DNA of 64,000 nucleotides from Rubrimonas sp036788415 (GCF_036788415.1 NZ_DAIQNN010000009.1:1-64000), one strand, 5' to 3'; counted from the first letter of the stretch, positions 19,343-28,029 are shown. A program made the numbers and translations. The notes: generated from the letters alone by a model not told the origin.

Positions 19343-20011
19343 TTGCCCAAGGACGACGCGCCGCTCGAACTGACGCCGACCCTGATCCTGCGCGCCTATG
19401 CCGCCGGGGTGTTTCCGATGGCCGACGGGGCCGAGGCGCAGGGCGTCTTCTGGGTCGATCCCAAGCGGCGCGGCATCTTCCCGCTCGACGGCTTCCATGT
19501 GCCGACAAAGCTCGCCAAGCGGATGCGCAAGGGCGGCTACGAGGCGACGGTCGACCAGGACTACGCCGCCGTGCTCGACGCCTGCGCCGACCGCGACGAG
19601 ACCTGGATCAACGGCGACATCCGCGCGCTCTATCTCGGGCTGCATCGGATGGGCCGGGCGCATTCGGTCGAGATATGGATGGACGGCCAGCTCGCCGGCG
19701 GGCTCTACGGAGTGCGGATGGGCGCGGCGTTCTTCGGCGAGAGCATGTTCCACCGCCGCACCGACGCCTCCAAGATCGCGCTGGTGCATCTGGTCGCGCG
19801 GCTGAAGGCGGGGGGCTTCACCCTGCTCGACAGCCAGTTCGTCACTGACCATCTCGCCCGTTTCGGGGCCTGCGTCGTGTCGCGGGCGCGCTATCACGCG
19901 ATGCTGGACGACGCGCTGTCGCGGCAGGCGGATTTTTTCGCGCTCGACCGCGAGGGGCCTCAGGGCGCTTCGGCGGCGCGGGTGCTGCAGCTCGCGAGCC
20001 AGACGTCGTAA
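19343..20011 (+). CDS. aat: leucyl/phenylalanyl-tRNA-protein transferase
   Basis: A 222-residue enzyme that adds Leu or Phe to proteins with N-terminal Lys/Arg, marking them for ClpAP through the N-end rule. Diagnostic motifs are YAAGVFPMAD, FWVDPKRRGIFPLD, GESMFHRRTDASKIAL and LLDSQFVTDHL. The start is TTG at 19343, preceded by GGAG; no ATG or GTG gives a better N-terminus. Its 3' end overlaps the convergent DUF2155 gene by 52 bases, which is unusual. Confidence 0.93.
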   Translation: MPKDDAPLELTPTLILRAYAAGVFPMADGAEAQGVFWVDPKRRGIFPLDGFHVPTKLAKRMRKGGYEATVDQDYAAVLDACADRDETWINGDIRALYLGLHRMGRAHSVEIWMDGQLAGGLYGVRMGAAFFGESMFHRRTDASKIALVHLVARLKAGGFTLLDSQFVTDHLARFGACVVSRARYHAMLDDALSRQADFFALDREGPQGASAARVLQLASQTS

Positions 20012-20487
20012 CGGGGATGGTCGAGCGCCGAGAGCGCGGGGCTGTCGGCGAACATCCACCCTGAAAAAACCGGCGCGTCCGGGGTCTTGTCGTCGGCGAT
20101 CACGATGAAGGCGACGTCGCCGCCCGGGCGGCGTTCGCAGATTCGGACCGTGATCGTCAGCCGCTCGTAGCGCGTAGGATCGCCGAGCTGCGCCCCGAAT
20201 TGCGTCGTGAGCCCGGAGAACTTGTCGAGCGCGCGCACCTGCACGCCGGCGGAGGGCGGCGGCGCGCGTGGGGCGTCCGGGGCGACCGGGGCCCCGGGCG
20301 CAGTGAGAGCGGCGGAACGGGGCGCTTCGCTCGGGCGGGGGCGCGGTCGCGCCGCGCGCTCCACGGCCCCGGTTTCGGAGACCACCGGCGCGGGTTCGGC
20401 CTCCCGCCCCGCCTCCTGCGCCGCTACCGGCCCGGCGGCCAGCAGCAGGACGGCGCCGAGCCTCGCGGCGCGCGCCGACGCGGTCAA
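19960..20487 (-). CDS. DUF2155 periplasmic protein
   Basis: A 175-residue exported protein. The signal peptide (residues 1-23, ending VAAQ) is followed by a Pro/Ala-rich linker of about 55 residues and the conserved DUF2155 domain (VRALDKFSGLTTQF, ITVRICERRP, FSGWMFADSPALSALDHPRYDVWLASC). This family sits beside the NDUFA12-like gene in many Rhodobacterales; its biochemical role is not known. Its ATG overlaps the mlaD stop, so it is coupled to that gene. The 3' end overlaps aat on the other strand. Confidence 0.88.
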   Translation of the reverse strand: MTASARAARLGAVLLLAAGPVAAQEAGREAEPAPVVSETGAVERAARPRPRPSEAPRSAALTAPGAPVAPDAPRAPPPSAGVQVRALDKFSGLTTQFGAQLGDPTRYERLTITVRICERRPGGDVAFIVIADDKTPDAPVFSGWMFADSPALSALDHPRYDVWLASCSTRAAEAP

Positions 20488-20933
20488 TCGGACCCTGTCG
20501 TCGCGCTGATCGCCCGACCGATCAGGTCGAGCAGGCTGACCGAGCCTTGCGTGTAGCCGAACTCGTCGCCCGGCTCGAGCATGAACTCCGCCCCGCCGGG
20601 CTGGATCGCGATATGCGCGCCGCCGAGAAGACCTTCGGAGGCGATGGTCGCGGCGCTGTCCTCGGGCAGGCGGACGTCCTCGCGGATCGCCATCACGACG
20701 CGCGCCTGATAGGTCTCCGGGTCGAGCGCGACCGAGCGCACCGAGCCGACTTTCACGCCCGACACCCGGACGTCGCCGCCGACCCCGACGCCTTCGGCCT
20801 TGCGGAACTGCGCGGACAGCTCGTAGGCCCCGCCCATCCGCACGTCGGCGGTCTGCGCCGCATAGACCATGAAGCCGGCGGCTGCGGCGATCACGACCGC
20901 GCCGACGGCGATCTCGGCTGCGTTTGAGGCCAT
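20484..20933 (-). CDS. mlaD: MlaD-type outer-membrane lipid asymmetry substrate-binding protein
   Basis: A 149-residue protein with one N-terminal membrane helix (residues about 7-26) and a single MCE domain (GAYELSAQFRKAEGVGVGGDVRVSGVKVGSV, then a GGAHIAIQPGG segment). MlaD forms the hexameric periplasmic ring of the MlaFEDB lipid transporter. The other Mla genes are not in the window, which is normal for Rhodobacterales where mlaD is next to NDUFA12. It starts 10 bases after the NDUFA12-like gene. Confidence 0.92.
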   Translation of the reverse strand: MASNAAEIAVGAVVIAAAAGFMVYAAQTADVRMGGAYELSAQFRKAEGVGVGGDVRVSGVKVGSVRSVALDPETYQARVVMAIREDVRLPEDSAATIASEGLLGGAHIAIQPGGAEFMLEPGDEFGYTQGSVSLLDLIGRAISATTGSD

Positions 20934-20943
20934 CCTAGCGCTC

Positions 20944-21324
20944 TTATTCCGGGGTCCAGGGCTGATAGTCGCCGCCCGCCGCGGGACGCCGCGCCGGCGT
21001 CAGCACCGAGCCGGGCGGGCGATAGGCGAGGTCCGTGCCGGTGCGGTTGGGCAGGTGCCCCTTCTCCCACGGCTTGCGCGGCAGCGGCTGGTCGGTCGGG
21101 GGCGTGTCGAAAGTATGGTGCATCCAGCCGTGCCAGTCGGGCGAGATGCGGCTCGCCTCGGCCTCGCCATTGTAGATCACCCAGCGACGCCCCCCGTCGG
21201 CGGTCTGGTAGAACCGGTTGCCCTCGGAATCCTCGCCGACGAAGCGCCCATTGCGCCGCGTGAACAGCATGGTGCCGACCGTATGGCCGTTCCACCATGT
21301 GAAGAAGCGGTCGATGACGCCCAT
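20944..21324 (-). CDS. NDUFA12-type complex I accessory subunit
   Basis: A 126-residue protein homologous to NADH:ubiquinone oxidoreductase 17.2-kDa subunit (NDUFA12/B17.2), one of the accessory subunits conserved between alphaproteobacteria and mitochondria. The segments WWNGHTVGT, GRFVGEDSEGNRFYQ, RRWVIYNGEAEASRI and WHGWMHHTFDTPP are characteristic. It heads a minus-strand group with mlaD and DUF2155. The nuo operon itself is not in this window. Confidence 0.93.
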   Translation of the reverse strand: MGVIDRFFTWWNGHTVGTMLFTRRNGRFVGEDSEGNRFYQTADGGRRWVIYNGEAEASRISPDWHGWMHHTFDTPPTDQPLPRKPWEKGHLPNRTGTDLAYRPPGSVLTPARRPAAGGDYQPWTPE

Positions 21325-21507
21325 CTGCGATCCCCTCCGGCGAGCCCCGGCGCTGCGCCGCGGACTATGGCGCGGCGGATCGCGCGCGTCCAGACCGTGC
21401 GCGGCGGCGGATCGTCCGACCGGCGCGACGCGGCCGCCCCGCCCTCTGGCGCAGCCGGCCCCGGGCGCCATATCTCTGCGCGGTCGACCCCCTGCCGCGA
21501 AGCGCAC

Positions 21508-22278
21508 ATGTCCTCCGACTCCCCCACCGTTCCGGACGCCGTCCGGGTCCGCACTGCCCTCCTCTGGGGCGGGCTCTGCCATGGCGCCTTCGCGCTGGGG
21601 GGCGGCGCGATGGCGCTCGCGATGTGGTTCGGGCTGAGCCGCTCCCTCGGGCCGTTCGAGACCCCATGGTCGTGGGTTGCCAACGCCGCGCTGATCGCGC
21701 AGTTTCCCCTCGCCCATTCGCTGCTGCTGACGCCGCGCGGCCAGCGCCTGCTCGCCCGCCTCGCCCCCCGCCCCTACGGGCGCGACCTAGCCACCACCAC
21801 CTATGCGCTCATCGCCTCGCTGCAATTGCTGGCGCTGTTCGCGCTGTGGAGCCCGTCCGGCGTGGTGTGGTGGCGCGCCGAGGGCTGGGCGCTGTGGCTC
21901 ATGGGCGGGCTCTATGCGGGCGCCTGGGCGCTGCTCGGCAAGGCCACCTGGGACGCGGGCCCCGAATTGCAGAGCGGGTTTCTCGGCTGGTGGGCGGTGC
22001 TGCGCGGGCGCAGGCCGGTCTTTCCCGACATGCCGGAGCGGGGCCTGTTCCGCCACACGCGCCAGCCGATCTACGTCGCCTTCGCGCTGACGCTCTGGAC
22101 CACGCCGACATGGACGCCCGACCAACTGGCGCTCGCGATCTTCTGGACGGCCTATTGCGTGCTCGGGCCGCTGCACAAGGAGGCGCGCTTCGCCCGCATC
22201 TTCGGCGCCCGCTTCGCCGCCTATCGCGCGCGCGTGCCTTACTGGCTGCCAACGCTGAAGGGGCGCCGCCATGGCTGA
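21508..22278 (+). CDS. membrane methyltransferase-like protein (MddA/ICMT-like)
   Basis: A 256-residue protein with about five hydrophobic segments. The C-terminal part resembles isoprenylcysteine carboxyl methyltransferase/phospholipid methyltransferase folds: RGLFRHTRQPIYVAFALTLWTTPTW followed by LHKEARFARIFGARFAAYRARVPYW. The HxRQPIY and late Glu-Arg region are the likely SAM-binding parts. MddA (methanethiol S-methyltransferase) and NnrU-like proteins share this architecture, so the substrate is open. It overlaps the next methyltransferase gene by eight bases, suggesting a joint function. Confidence 0.65.
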   Translation: MSSDSPTVPDAVRVRTALLWGGLCHGAFALGGGAMALAMWFGLSRSLGPFETPWSWVANAALIAQFPLAHSLLLTPRGQRLLARLAPRPYGRDLATTTYALIASLQLLALFALWSPSGVVWWRAEGWALWLMGGLYAGAWALLGKATWDAGPELQSGFLGWWAVLRGRRPVFPDMPERGLFRHTRQPIYVAFALTLWTTPTWTPDQLALAIFWTAYCVLGPLHKEARFARIFGARFAAYRARVPYWLPTLKGRRHG

Positions 22279-22993
22279 GACGATCCGCAACGACCTCGCG
22301 ATCTACGATCAGGTCGCCGCGCGCTGGTGGGACGAGAGCATCCCCTGGGTGCGCACGCTGCGGTCGATGGTTCCGGGGCGGTTCCGGCTGTTCGACCCGA
22401 TCATGGCAGCGGAAGGCGGCTGGACGGGGCGCGACGTGCTCGACCTCGGCTGCGCCGGCGGCTTCATGACCGAGGCGCTGGCCGAGCGGGGCGCGCGCGC
22501 GACCGGGATCGACCCGGCCGCCCACGCGATCGACGCAGCCCGCGCGCATGCGCAATCGTCCGGCCTGTCGATCCGCTACGACGTCGGCGTCGGCGAGGCG
22601 CTGCCCTATGCCGACGCCAGCTTCGACGCCGTGGTGTGCGTCGATGTGCTGGAGCATGTCGCCGACCTCGCGGCGGTGCTCGCAGAGGCGGCGCGGGTTC
22701 TGCGCCCCGGCGGGATGTTCCTTTTCGACACGATCAACCGCAACCCGCTCGCCGCCTTCGCCGTGGTGACGATGGCCGAGAACGTGCTCGGCCTGCTGCC
22801 GAAAGGCGCGCACGACCCCGCGCTGTTCATCCGCCCGTCGGAGTTGCGTGTGAGACTGGCGGCCGCGGGCTTTGCGCCGGGACGGATCACGGGCTTCGGA
22901 CCGCAATGGATCGACCTGAAAGGCCGGTTGCGGTTCGGGGCGCTGCCGCTCACCGCGATCATCTATCTCGGCTCGGCGCGCAAGACGGGCTGA
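22271..22993 (+). CDS. SAM-dependent methyltransferase, UbiG-like
   Basis: A 240-residue class I methyltransferase. Motif I VLDLGCAGGFMTEALAERGARATGIDPA (with the acidic residue after it) and the DVLEHV segment match the UbiG/Coq3 group that O-methylates ubiquinone precursors. A true ubiG is usually near lysC in alphaproteobacteria, so this may be a paralogue acting on another small molecule. It starts inside the 3' end of the membrane methyltransferase-like gene, and the two probably act in one pathway. Confidence 0.75.
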   Translation: MAETIRNDLAIYDQVAARWWDESIPWVRTLRSMVPGRFRLFDPIMAAEGGWTGRDVLDLGCAGGFMTEALAERGARATGIDPAAHAIDAARAHAQSSGLSIRYDVGVGEALPYADASFDAVVCVDVLEHVADLAAVLAEAARVLRPGGMFLFDTINRNPLAAFAVVTMAENVLGLLPKGAHDPALFIRPSELRVRLAAAGFAPGRITGFGPQWIDLKGRLRFGALPLTAIIYLGSARKTG

Positions 22994-23001
22994 TCCGGCG
23001 C

Positions 23002-23238
23002 TCAGAAGGCCTTGAAGGTCAGCGTCGTCGTGGTGCGTTCCACGCCGGGAATGTCGTGCAGGTTCTCGGCGACGAAGCGCCCGATGTCCTTGCCCGCATC
23101 GAGATAGAATTTCGCGAGCAGATCGTAGTCGCCGCTCACCGAATAGACCTCCGAGGCGATCTCGCGGTCGGCGATGGCGGCGGCCACCTCGTAGGTGCGG
23201 CCGAGCGCGCAGGTGATGTGGACGAAGAAGCACTGCAT
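23002..23238 (-). CDS. Lrp/AsnC ligand-binding (RAM) domain protein
   Basis: A 78-residue protein consisting only of the RAM effector-binding domain of Lrp/AsnC regulators (VSGDYDLLAKFYLDAGKDIGRFV, then ERTTTTLTFKAF). The DNA-binding half is absent and no remnant lies upstream, so this is the known stand-alone form. Such proteins bind amino acids as decamers; here the ligand is unknown. Confidence 0.88.
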   Translation of the reverse strand: MQCFFVHITCALGRTYEVAAAIADREIASEVYSVSGDYDLLAKFYLDAGKDIGRFVAENLHDIPGVERTTTTLTFKAF

Positions 23239-23265
23239 CGCGAACCCTCCGAAGGCGGCGCGAGC

Positions 23266-24102
23266 CTAGGAGACGTCCAGCGCCGCCGCAAGCGCGCTGT
23301 CGGGGTCGGCGAGGTCGTCCACCACGTCGAAATGATGGCGGCCCGGCGCTTCCACGCAGGCGGTTGCGGCGCCGAGCCCGCGCCAGACGTTCGCGATCAG
23401 CGCGGATTGGCGGCGGAACTCCGGCAGCTCGTCCTCGCCCACCCACGCGACGAGGCGCGCGCCGTCGCGCGGGGCGAGCAGCGCGGGGCTCTCGGCGGCG
23501 CATTGGGCGGGGTCGAGCCGCAGGTCGGCGTTCATCGCGGTGCGCAGGAGGGGGCGGAGATCGTAGACGCCGCTGATACCCACGCAGAGGGCGACGCGGT
23601 CGGCGACGGGCGCGGCGAGCGGGGCGCCTTCGCAGACGAGCCGCGCGGCGAGATGGCCGCCGGCGGAATGGCCGCTGAGGACGATCGGCCCGGCGACGCG
23701 CGCCGCCACGGCCTCGACCGCGCGCGCGACCGAGGCCGCGATGTCGGCGATGCGGACTTCCGGGCAGAGCGGATAGCTGGGGATCGCGACCGCCCAGCCG
23801 CGCGCGAGCGGGCCCGCGGCGAGGTGGCTGGAGCCGGACTTGTCGAAGGCGCGCCAATAGCCTCCATGGATGTAGATCAGCAGCCCCTTCGCGGCGCCTG
23901 CGGGCGAGAACAGGTCGAGCCGTTCGCGCGGATGGGGGCCGTAGGGCAGGTCGAGCGCGCCCGGCGCCTGCGCGCGGAAGCCCGCCGCCAACTCGGTCCA
24001 GCGGGCGAAGATCGCCGGGGCTTCGGGCACGGCGCCGCTGTTGGAGTAGGCGGCGTCCCAGTCCGCAATCGCGGGTTCAGGCGCCGCGCAGCGGCTCGAC
24101 AT
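23266..24102 (-). CDS. alpha/beta hydrolase, kynurenine formamidase (AFMID)-like
   Basis: A 278-residue esterase-fold protein. The oxyanion motif HGGYW (in YIHGGYWRAFDKS) and nucleophile GHSAGGHLAARL match the arylformamidase branch. Acidic and His members of the triad are probably in WVGEDELPEF and GRHHFDVV. AFMID hydrolyses N-formylkynurenine in tryptophan breakdown, but no kynurenine-pathway genes are nearby, so the substrate is inferred from fold only. Its start overlaps the end of gpt by 26 bases. Confidence 0.78.
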   Translation of the reverse strand: MSSRCAAPEPAIADWDAAYSNSGAVPEAPAIFARWTELAAGFRAQAPGALDLPYGPHPRERLDLFSPAGAAKGLLIYIHGGYWRAFDKSGSSHLAAGPLARGWAVAIPSYPLCPEVRIADIAASVARAVEAVAARVAGPIVLSGHSAGGHLAARLVCEGAPLAAPVADRVALCVGISGVYDLRPLLRTAMNADLRLDPAQCAAESPALLAPRDGARLVAWVGEDELPEFRRQSALIANVWRGLGAATACVEAPGRHHFDVVDDLADPDSALAAALDVS

Positions 24103-24589
24103 ATTGCAGCGCCATGTCCCAGGGGAAGTAGATCCAGGTGTCCTGGCTGACTTCGGTGATGAAGGTGTCCACCAGCGGCCGCCCCTTGGGTTTCGCGTAG
24201 ACCGTGGCGAAATGGGCGCGCGGATAGGCGGCGCGGACCACCTCCAGCGTGCGGCCGGTGTCGACCAGATCGTCCACAACCAGCACGCCCTCGCCGTCGC
24301 CGATCAGCCCCGCGTCGGGCGCCTTGAGCACCTGCGCCGAAGTCTGGCTCTGATGCGAATAGGATTTCACGCATATCGTGTCGATCACGCGGATGTTGAG
24401 TTCGCGCGCCACGATCGCCGCCGGCACCAGCCCGCCGCGTGTGATTGCGACGATCGCCTTCCAGGCGCCCTCGGCCCCCGGCCCCTGATGGTCGAGCCGC
24501 CAGGCCAGCGCCTTGCTGTCGCGGTGCACCTGATCCCAGGAGATGTGGAAGCCCTTCTCGTAGGGCGGGCGGTCGGGCGACGTGCTCAC
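24077..24589 (-). CDS. gpt: xanthine-guanine phosphoribosyltransferase
   Basis: A 170-residue purine salvage enzyme that makes XMP/GMP from xanthine/guanine and PRPP. The PRPP-binding signature VLVVDDLVDTGRT is intact and SYSHQSQ near residue 77 matches bacterial XGPRT. The GTG start at 24589 overlaps the fabI stop (GTGA). Family length is about 155-180, so it is complete. Confidence 0.93.
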   Translation of the reverse strand: MSTSPDRPPYEKGFHISWDQVHRDSKALAWRLDHQGPGAEGAWKAIVAITRGGLVPAAIVARELNIRVIDTICVKSYSHQSQTSAQVLKAPDAGLIGDGEGVLVVDDLVDTGRTLEVVRAAYPRAHFATVYAKPKGRPLVDTFITEVSQDTWIYFPWDMALQYVEPLRGA

Positions 24590-25404
24590 TCGGAGATCTC
24601 CTTGACCACCGAGATGTCGGGGGCGTGGACCGATTTCATGCCGACGACGTGATAGCCGCAATCGACGTGATGCGTCTCGCCGGTGACGGCGGAAGACAGG
24701 TCGGACAGCAGGTAGAGCCCCGCCCCGCCGACTTCCTCGAGCCCGACATTGCGGCGCAGCGGCGAGTTCAGCTCGTTCCACTTCAGGATGTAGCGGAAGT
24801 CGCCGATGCCCGCCGCCGCCAGCGTCTTGATCGGGCCGGCCGATAGCGCGTTGACGCGGATGTTCTTCGGTCCGAGGTCGACCGCGAGATAGCGCACGGA
24901 GCATTCGAGCGCGGCTTTCGCGACGCCCATCACGTTGTAATGCGGCATGACGCGCTCGCCGCCGAGATAGGTCAGCGTCAGGATCGCGCCGCCCTCGGTC
25001 ATCAGTGGCTCGGCGCGGCGGGCGAGCGCGGTGAGCGAGTAGCACGACACCGCCATCGTGTTCTCGAAGTTCTGGAACGAGGTGTCGATGTAGCGGCCCT
25101 TCAGCTCGTTCTTGTCGGAGAAGGCGATGGCGTGGACGAGGAAGTCGAGCTTGCCCCATTTCTCGGCGAGAACCCGGAACAGCTCGTCCATCGAGGCGGG
25201 CGAGGTCACGTCGCAGGGCAGCACGATCTCGGCGCCCTGGCTGTGGGCGAGCGGCAGGATGCGCTTGCGCAGCGCGTCGCCCTGATAGGTGAAGGCCAGC
25301 TCGGCCCCCGCGGCATGGGCGGCCTGCGCGATGGCCCAGGCGATCGAGCGGTCGTTGGCGACCCCCATCACAAGCCCGCGCTTGCCCTGCATCAGACCGC
25401 TCAT
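24586..25404 (-). CDS. fabI: enoyl-ACP reductase (NADH), FabI type
   Basis: A 272-residue SDR-family enoyl-ACP reductase, the last step of each fatty-acid elongation cycle. The N-terminal GVANDRSIAWAIA, the SFQNFENTMAVSCYSL helix and the catalytic Tyr-x6-Lys (YNVMGVAK) are all characteristic of FabI. The substrate-loop sequence LSAGPIKTLAAAGI is normal. The coupling with gpt (GTGA overlap) suggests co-transcription of lipid and purine salvage genes. Confidence 0.96.
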   Translation of the reverse strand: MSGLMQGKRGLVMGVANDRSIAWAIAQAAHAAGAELAFTYQGDALRKRILPLAHSQGAEIVLPCDVTSPASMDELFRVLAEKWGKLDFLVHAIAFSDKNELKGRYIDTSFQNFENTMAVSCYSLTALARRAEPLMTEGGAILTLTYLGGERVMPHYNVMGVAKAALECSVRYLAVDLGPKNIRVNALSAGPIKTLAAAGIGDFRYILKWNELNSPLRRNVGLEEVGGAGLYLLSDLSSAVTGETHHVDCGYHVVGMKSVHAPDISVVKEISE

Positions 25405-25536
25405 GCGTGAACCCCGCCTGTTGACCGTGCGCGCGGGCATAGGTGAAAAGCCCTGCGCCTTCAAGTCCGCCCGCGCCCGCTCGCCATGCCGCGCGGGTCG
25501 TCTATGTTCCCGCGACCACCTATGGAGAACGCCCAG

Positions 25537-26160
25537 ATGACCGACGCGCCGACCGGCCTTTTCGCGGGACAGGATCCGTTCGACATCGCGCGGGCCTGGC
25601 TCGCCGAGGCCGGGAAATCCGAACCGAACGACCCCAACGCCATCTCGCTTGCGACGGCGGGGGCGGACGGGCTGCCGAATGTGCGCGTGGTGCTGATGAA
25701 GGAGATCGAAGGCGCCACCCCCGCGGGTGGATTTGTGTTCTACACGAATTACGAGAGCGCCAAGGGGGAGGAGCTTGCGCAGAACCCGCAGGCGGCCTTC
25801 GTAATGCACTGGAAGAGCCTGCTGCGGCAGGTGCGCGCGCGGGGGCCGGTGGAGAAGGTGTCGGCGGAGATGTCGGACGCCTATTTCGCCACGCGCGCCT
25901 ATCAGAGCCGGGTGGGGGCGTGGGCGTCGAAGCAGTCGCGGCCCTTGTCGGGCAAGGCGGCGTTGCTGGCCGAGGCCGCGAAGGCCGCGGCCTCGCACCC
26001 GTTCCACGTTCCGCGCCCGCCGCATTGGGGCGGCTACCGCATCCGGCCGCTGGAAATCGAGTTCTGGTCGGACGGCGAGTTCCGGATGCACGACCGCTTC
26101 CGCTGGACACGGCCAGCTGTGGACAGCGCGGAGTGGACGGTGACGCGGCTCAATCCCTGA
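25537..26160 (+). CDS. pdxH: pyridoxamine 5'-phosphate oxidase
   Basis: A 207-residue FMN enzyme of vitamin B6 metabolism that makes pyridoxal 5'-phosphate. Family features are MSLATAGADGLPNVRVVLMK-like core, FYTNYESAKGEEL, and the C-terminal FWSDGEFRMHDRFRW ending in RLNP. Three upstream in-frame ATGs exist (25486, 25504, 25522); 25537 is preferred because GGAGA lies eight bases before it and the N-terminus then matches relatives. It is divergent from fabI and convergent with the sodium channel gene. Confidence 0.93.
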   Translation: MTDAPTGLFAGQDPFDIARAWLAEAGKSEPNDPNAISLATAGADGLPNVRVVLMKEIEGATPAGGFVFYTNYESAKGEELAQNPQAAFVMHWKSLLRQVRARGPVEKVSAEMSDAYFATRAYQSRVGAWASKQSRPLSGKAALLAEAAKAAASHPFHVPRPPHWGGYRIRPLEIEFWSDGEFRMHDRFRWTRPAVDSAEWTVTRLNP

Positions 26161-26222
26161 GACTCGGAAGCGGATGGCGGGTCAGCGCGGCTTTCCGTCG
26201 TTCGACATGGGCGCTGAGGATC

Positions 26223-26298
26223 GCGCCCCCCCTGGGGGGAGGGAGGGCGCGGTCCGTGCTGGTCGCACGGACCAAGAGGCGAGCGGGGAGCGCTCGCC
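26223..26298. repeat. three consecutive stem-loops between convergent pdxH and the sodium channel gene
   Basis: Within a 170-base non-coding gap three palindromes follow almost without spacing: 26223-26250 (GCGCCC / GGGCGC with inner C/G runs), 26251-26273 (GGTCCGTGC / GCACGGACC) and 26278-26298 (GGCGAGCG / CGCTCGCC). No T-run follows either end. The array may be a bidirectional transcript end or a dispersed palindromic element. Confidence 0.6.
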
Positions 26299-26330
26299 AT
26301 TGGCCGGCATCCGCGCCTTCCCGCCCCGCC

Positions 26331-27116
26331 TCACCGCCCTTCCCGCTCGCGCTCCATAGCGTCGAGCCGCGTCGAAATCTCGCGCAGGCGCGCCAGCACT
26401 TCGTCGCGATAGGCGTCGGTGGCGGCGACGTCCTCCTCGTGATGCGCTTCCTGCATCGAGTTGACCACGAGGCCCACCAGCAGGTTGAGCACGGCGAAGC
26501 TCGTGCCGAGAATGAACGGCACGAAGAACAGCCACGCCCAGGGGTGGGTCTCCATCACCGGGCGCACGATGCCCATCGACCAGCTCTCCAGCGTCATCAC
26601 CTGGAACAGCGTGTAGGCGGCGGCGCCGATGGTCCCGAACCACTCCGGATAAGCGTCGCCGAACAGCTTCACCGCCATCACGGCGGCGATGTAGAAGATC
26701 ATCGCGAGCAGCAGCACGACCGAGCCCATCCCCGGCAGCGCCCGCACGAAGCCCTCGACCACGCGGCGCAAGCTCGGCGCGACCGAGATCACCCGCAGCA
26801 CGCGCAGCACGCGCAGCGCGCGCAGGGCGGTCAGGCTCTCGGTCGCCGGCGCGAGCGACACGCCGACCACGAAGGCGTCGAACAGGTTCCAGCCGCGGGT
26901 GAAGAACCGCCAGCCATGCGCGTAGAGCTTGGCGAGAAGCTCGACGACGAACACGGCGAGGCAGGCCATGTCGACGGCGAGGATCAGCCCGCCCGCTTGC
27001 GCCATCGCCGTCGGCGACGTCTCCAGACCCAGCGCCACGGCGTTGACGAGGATCACGGCGAGGATCGCGTTCTGCACGCGGGCGGTGGCGAGGAACTCGC
27101 GGAGGCGGGCGCGCAT
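26331..27116 (-). CDS. bacterial voltage-gated sodium channel (NaChBac/NavAb family)
   Basis: A 261-residue single-domain six-helix channel that should assemble as a tetramer. S4 shows the regular Arg pattern RALRVLRVLRVISVAPSLRRVV (residues about 96-118). The pore loop contains TLESWSM, the selectivity filter found in NavAb, and is followed by S6 (GTSFAVLNLLVGLVVNSM). A C-terminal coiled coil (EVLARLREISTRLDAMERE) typical of the family completes the tetramer. BacNav channels are common in marine and saline Rhodobacterales and drive sodium entry linked to motility and pH control. Confidence 0.94.
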   Translation of the reverse strand: MRARLREFLATARVQNAILAVILVNAVALGLETSPTAMAQAGGLILAVDMACLAVFVVELLAKLYAHGWRFFTRGWNLFDAFVVGVSLAPATESLTALRALRVLRVLRVISVAPSLRRVVEGFVRALPGMGSVVLLLAMIFYIAAVMAVKLFGDAYPEWFGTIGAAAYTLFQVMTLESWSMGIVRPVMETHPWAWLFFVPFILGTSFAVLNLLVGLVVNSMQEAHHEEDVAATDAYRDEVLARLREISTRLDAMEREREGR

Positions 27117-27235
27117 GACGGAACTCCGTGGGGCGGCGGCGGACTTCGGCGAGATAGGCGGGCGCGCGGCGCGGCGCAACGCCCGCCTTCGCGCCCGCAG
27201 CGCCCGCATGCTATGCAGGTCGCGGAGGTGCGGTC

Positions 27236-27979
27236 ATGGATGAGTCGTCCGTCCGGAGAACGCTGCTGCTGACAGGCGCGAGCCGGGGCATCGGTCACGC
27301 GACCGTGAAGCGCTTTTCCTCGGCGGGCTGGCGCGTGATCGCCTGCTCGCGGCACCCCTTCCCCGAGGATTGCCCCTGGGAGGCCGGCGAGCAGGACCAC
27401 ATCCAGGTCGATCTCTCCTCGCCCGACGACACGATGCGCGCCGTCGACGAGATCAAGCGCCGCCTGCCGCTCGGCAAGCTCGACGCGCTGGTCAACAACG
27501 CCGGCATCTCGCCAAAAGGTCCGGGGGGCGAGCGCTTGAACACTCTCAACACCAGTCTGCGCGACTGGGGCCGGGTGTTCCACGTCAACTTCTTCTCCTC
27601 GGTGGTGCTGGCGCGGGGCCTGTTCAACGAGCTTCAGGCGGCGCAGGGGGCGATCGTGAACGTGACCTCGATCGCCGGAGCGCGCGTGCATCCCTTCGCG
27701 GGCGCCGCCTATGCGACGTCCAAGGCCGCGCTGGCGGCGCTGACGCGGGAGATGGCGGCGGATTTCGGGCCGCACGGCATCCGCGTCAACGCCATCGCGC
27801 CCGGCGAGATCGAGACGGCGATCCTGTCGCCCGGCACCGAGAAGCTGGCCGAGTCGATCCCGATGCGCCGGCTCGGCAAACCCGAGGAAGTGGCGCGCAC
27901 GATCTACTATCTCTGCACGGCGGAGAGCAGCTATGTGACCGGGGTGGAGATCGAGATCAACGGCGGCCAACACGTCTGA
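27236..27979 (+). CDS. short-chain dehydrogenase/reductase (FabG-like)
   Basis: A 247-residue classical SDR. The NAD(P) loop TGASRGIGHA is at residues 13-22, NNAG follows at about 88, the catalytic Tyr-x3-Lys is YATSK, and the protein ends with the usual EIEINGGQHV. It could be a 3-oxoacyl-ACP reductase paralogue, but the central segment GPGGERLNTLNTSLRDW is not typical of housekeeping FabG and there is no acpP next to it. Substrate unknown. Confidence 0.85.
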   Translation: MDESSVRRTLLLTGASRGIGHATVKRFSSAGWRVIACSRHPFPEDCPWEAGEQDHIQVDLSSPDDTMRAVDEIKRRLPLGKLDALVNNAGISPKGPGGERLNTLNTSLRDWGRVFHVNFFSSVVLARGLFNELQAAQGAIVNVTSIAGARVHPFAGAAYATSKAALAALTREMAADFGPHGIRVNAIAPGEIETAILSPGTEKLAESIPMRRLGKPEEVARTIYYLCTAESSYVTGVEIEINGGQHV

Positions 27980-28029
27980 GACGGGCGGGCGCTGGCGGCT
28001 ATGCGCGGGTTTCCGCCGCACGAGCCCGC

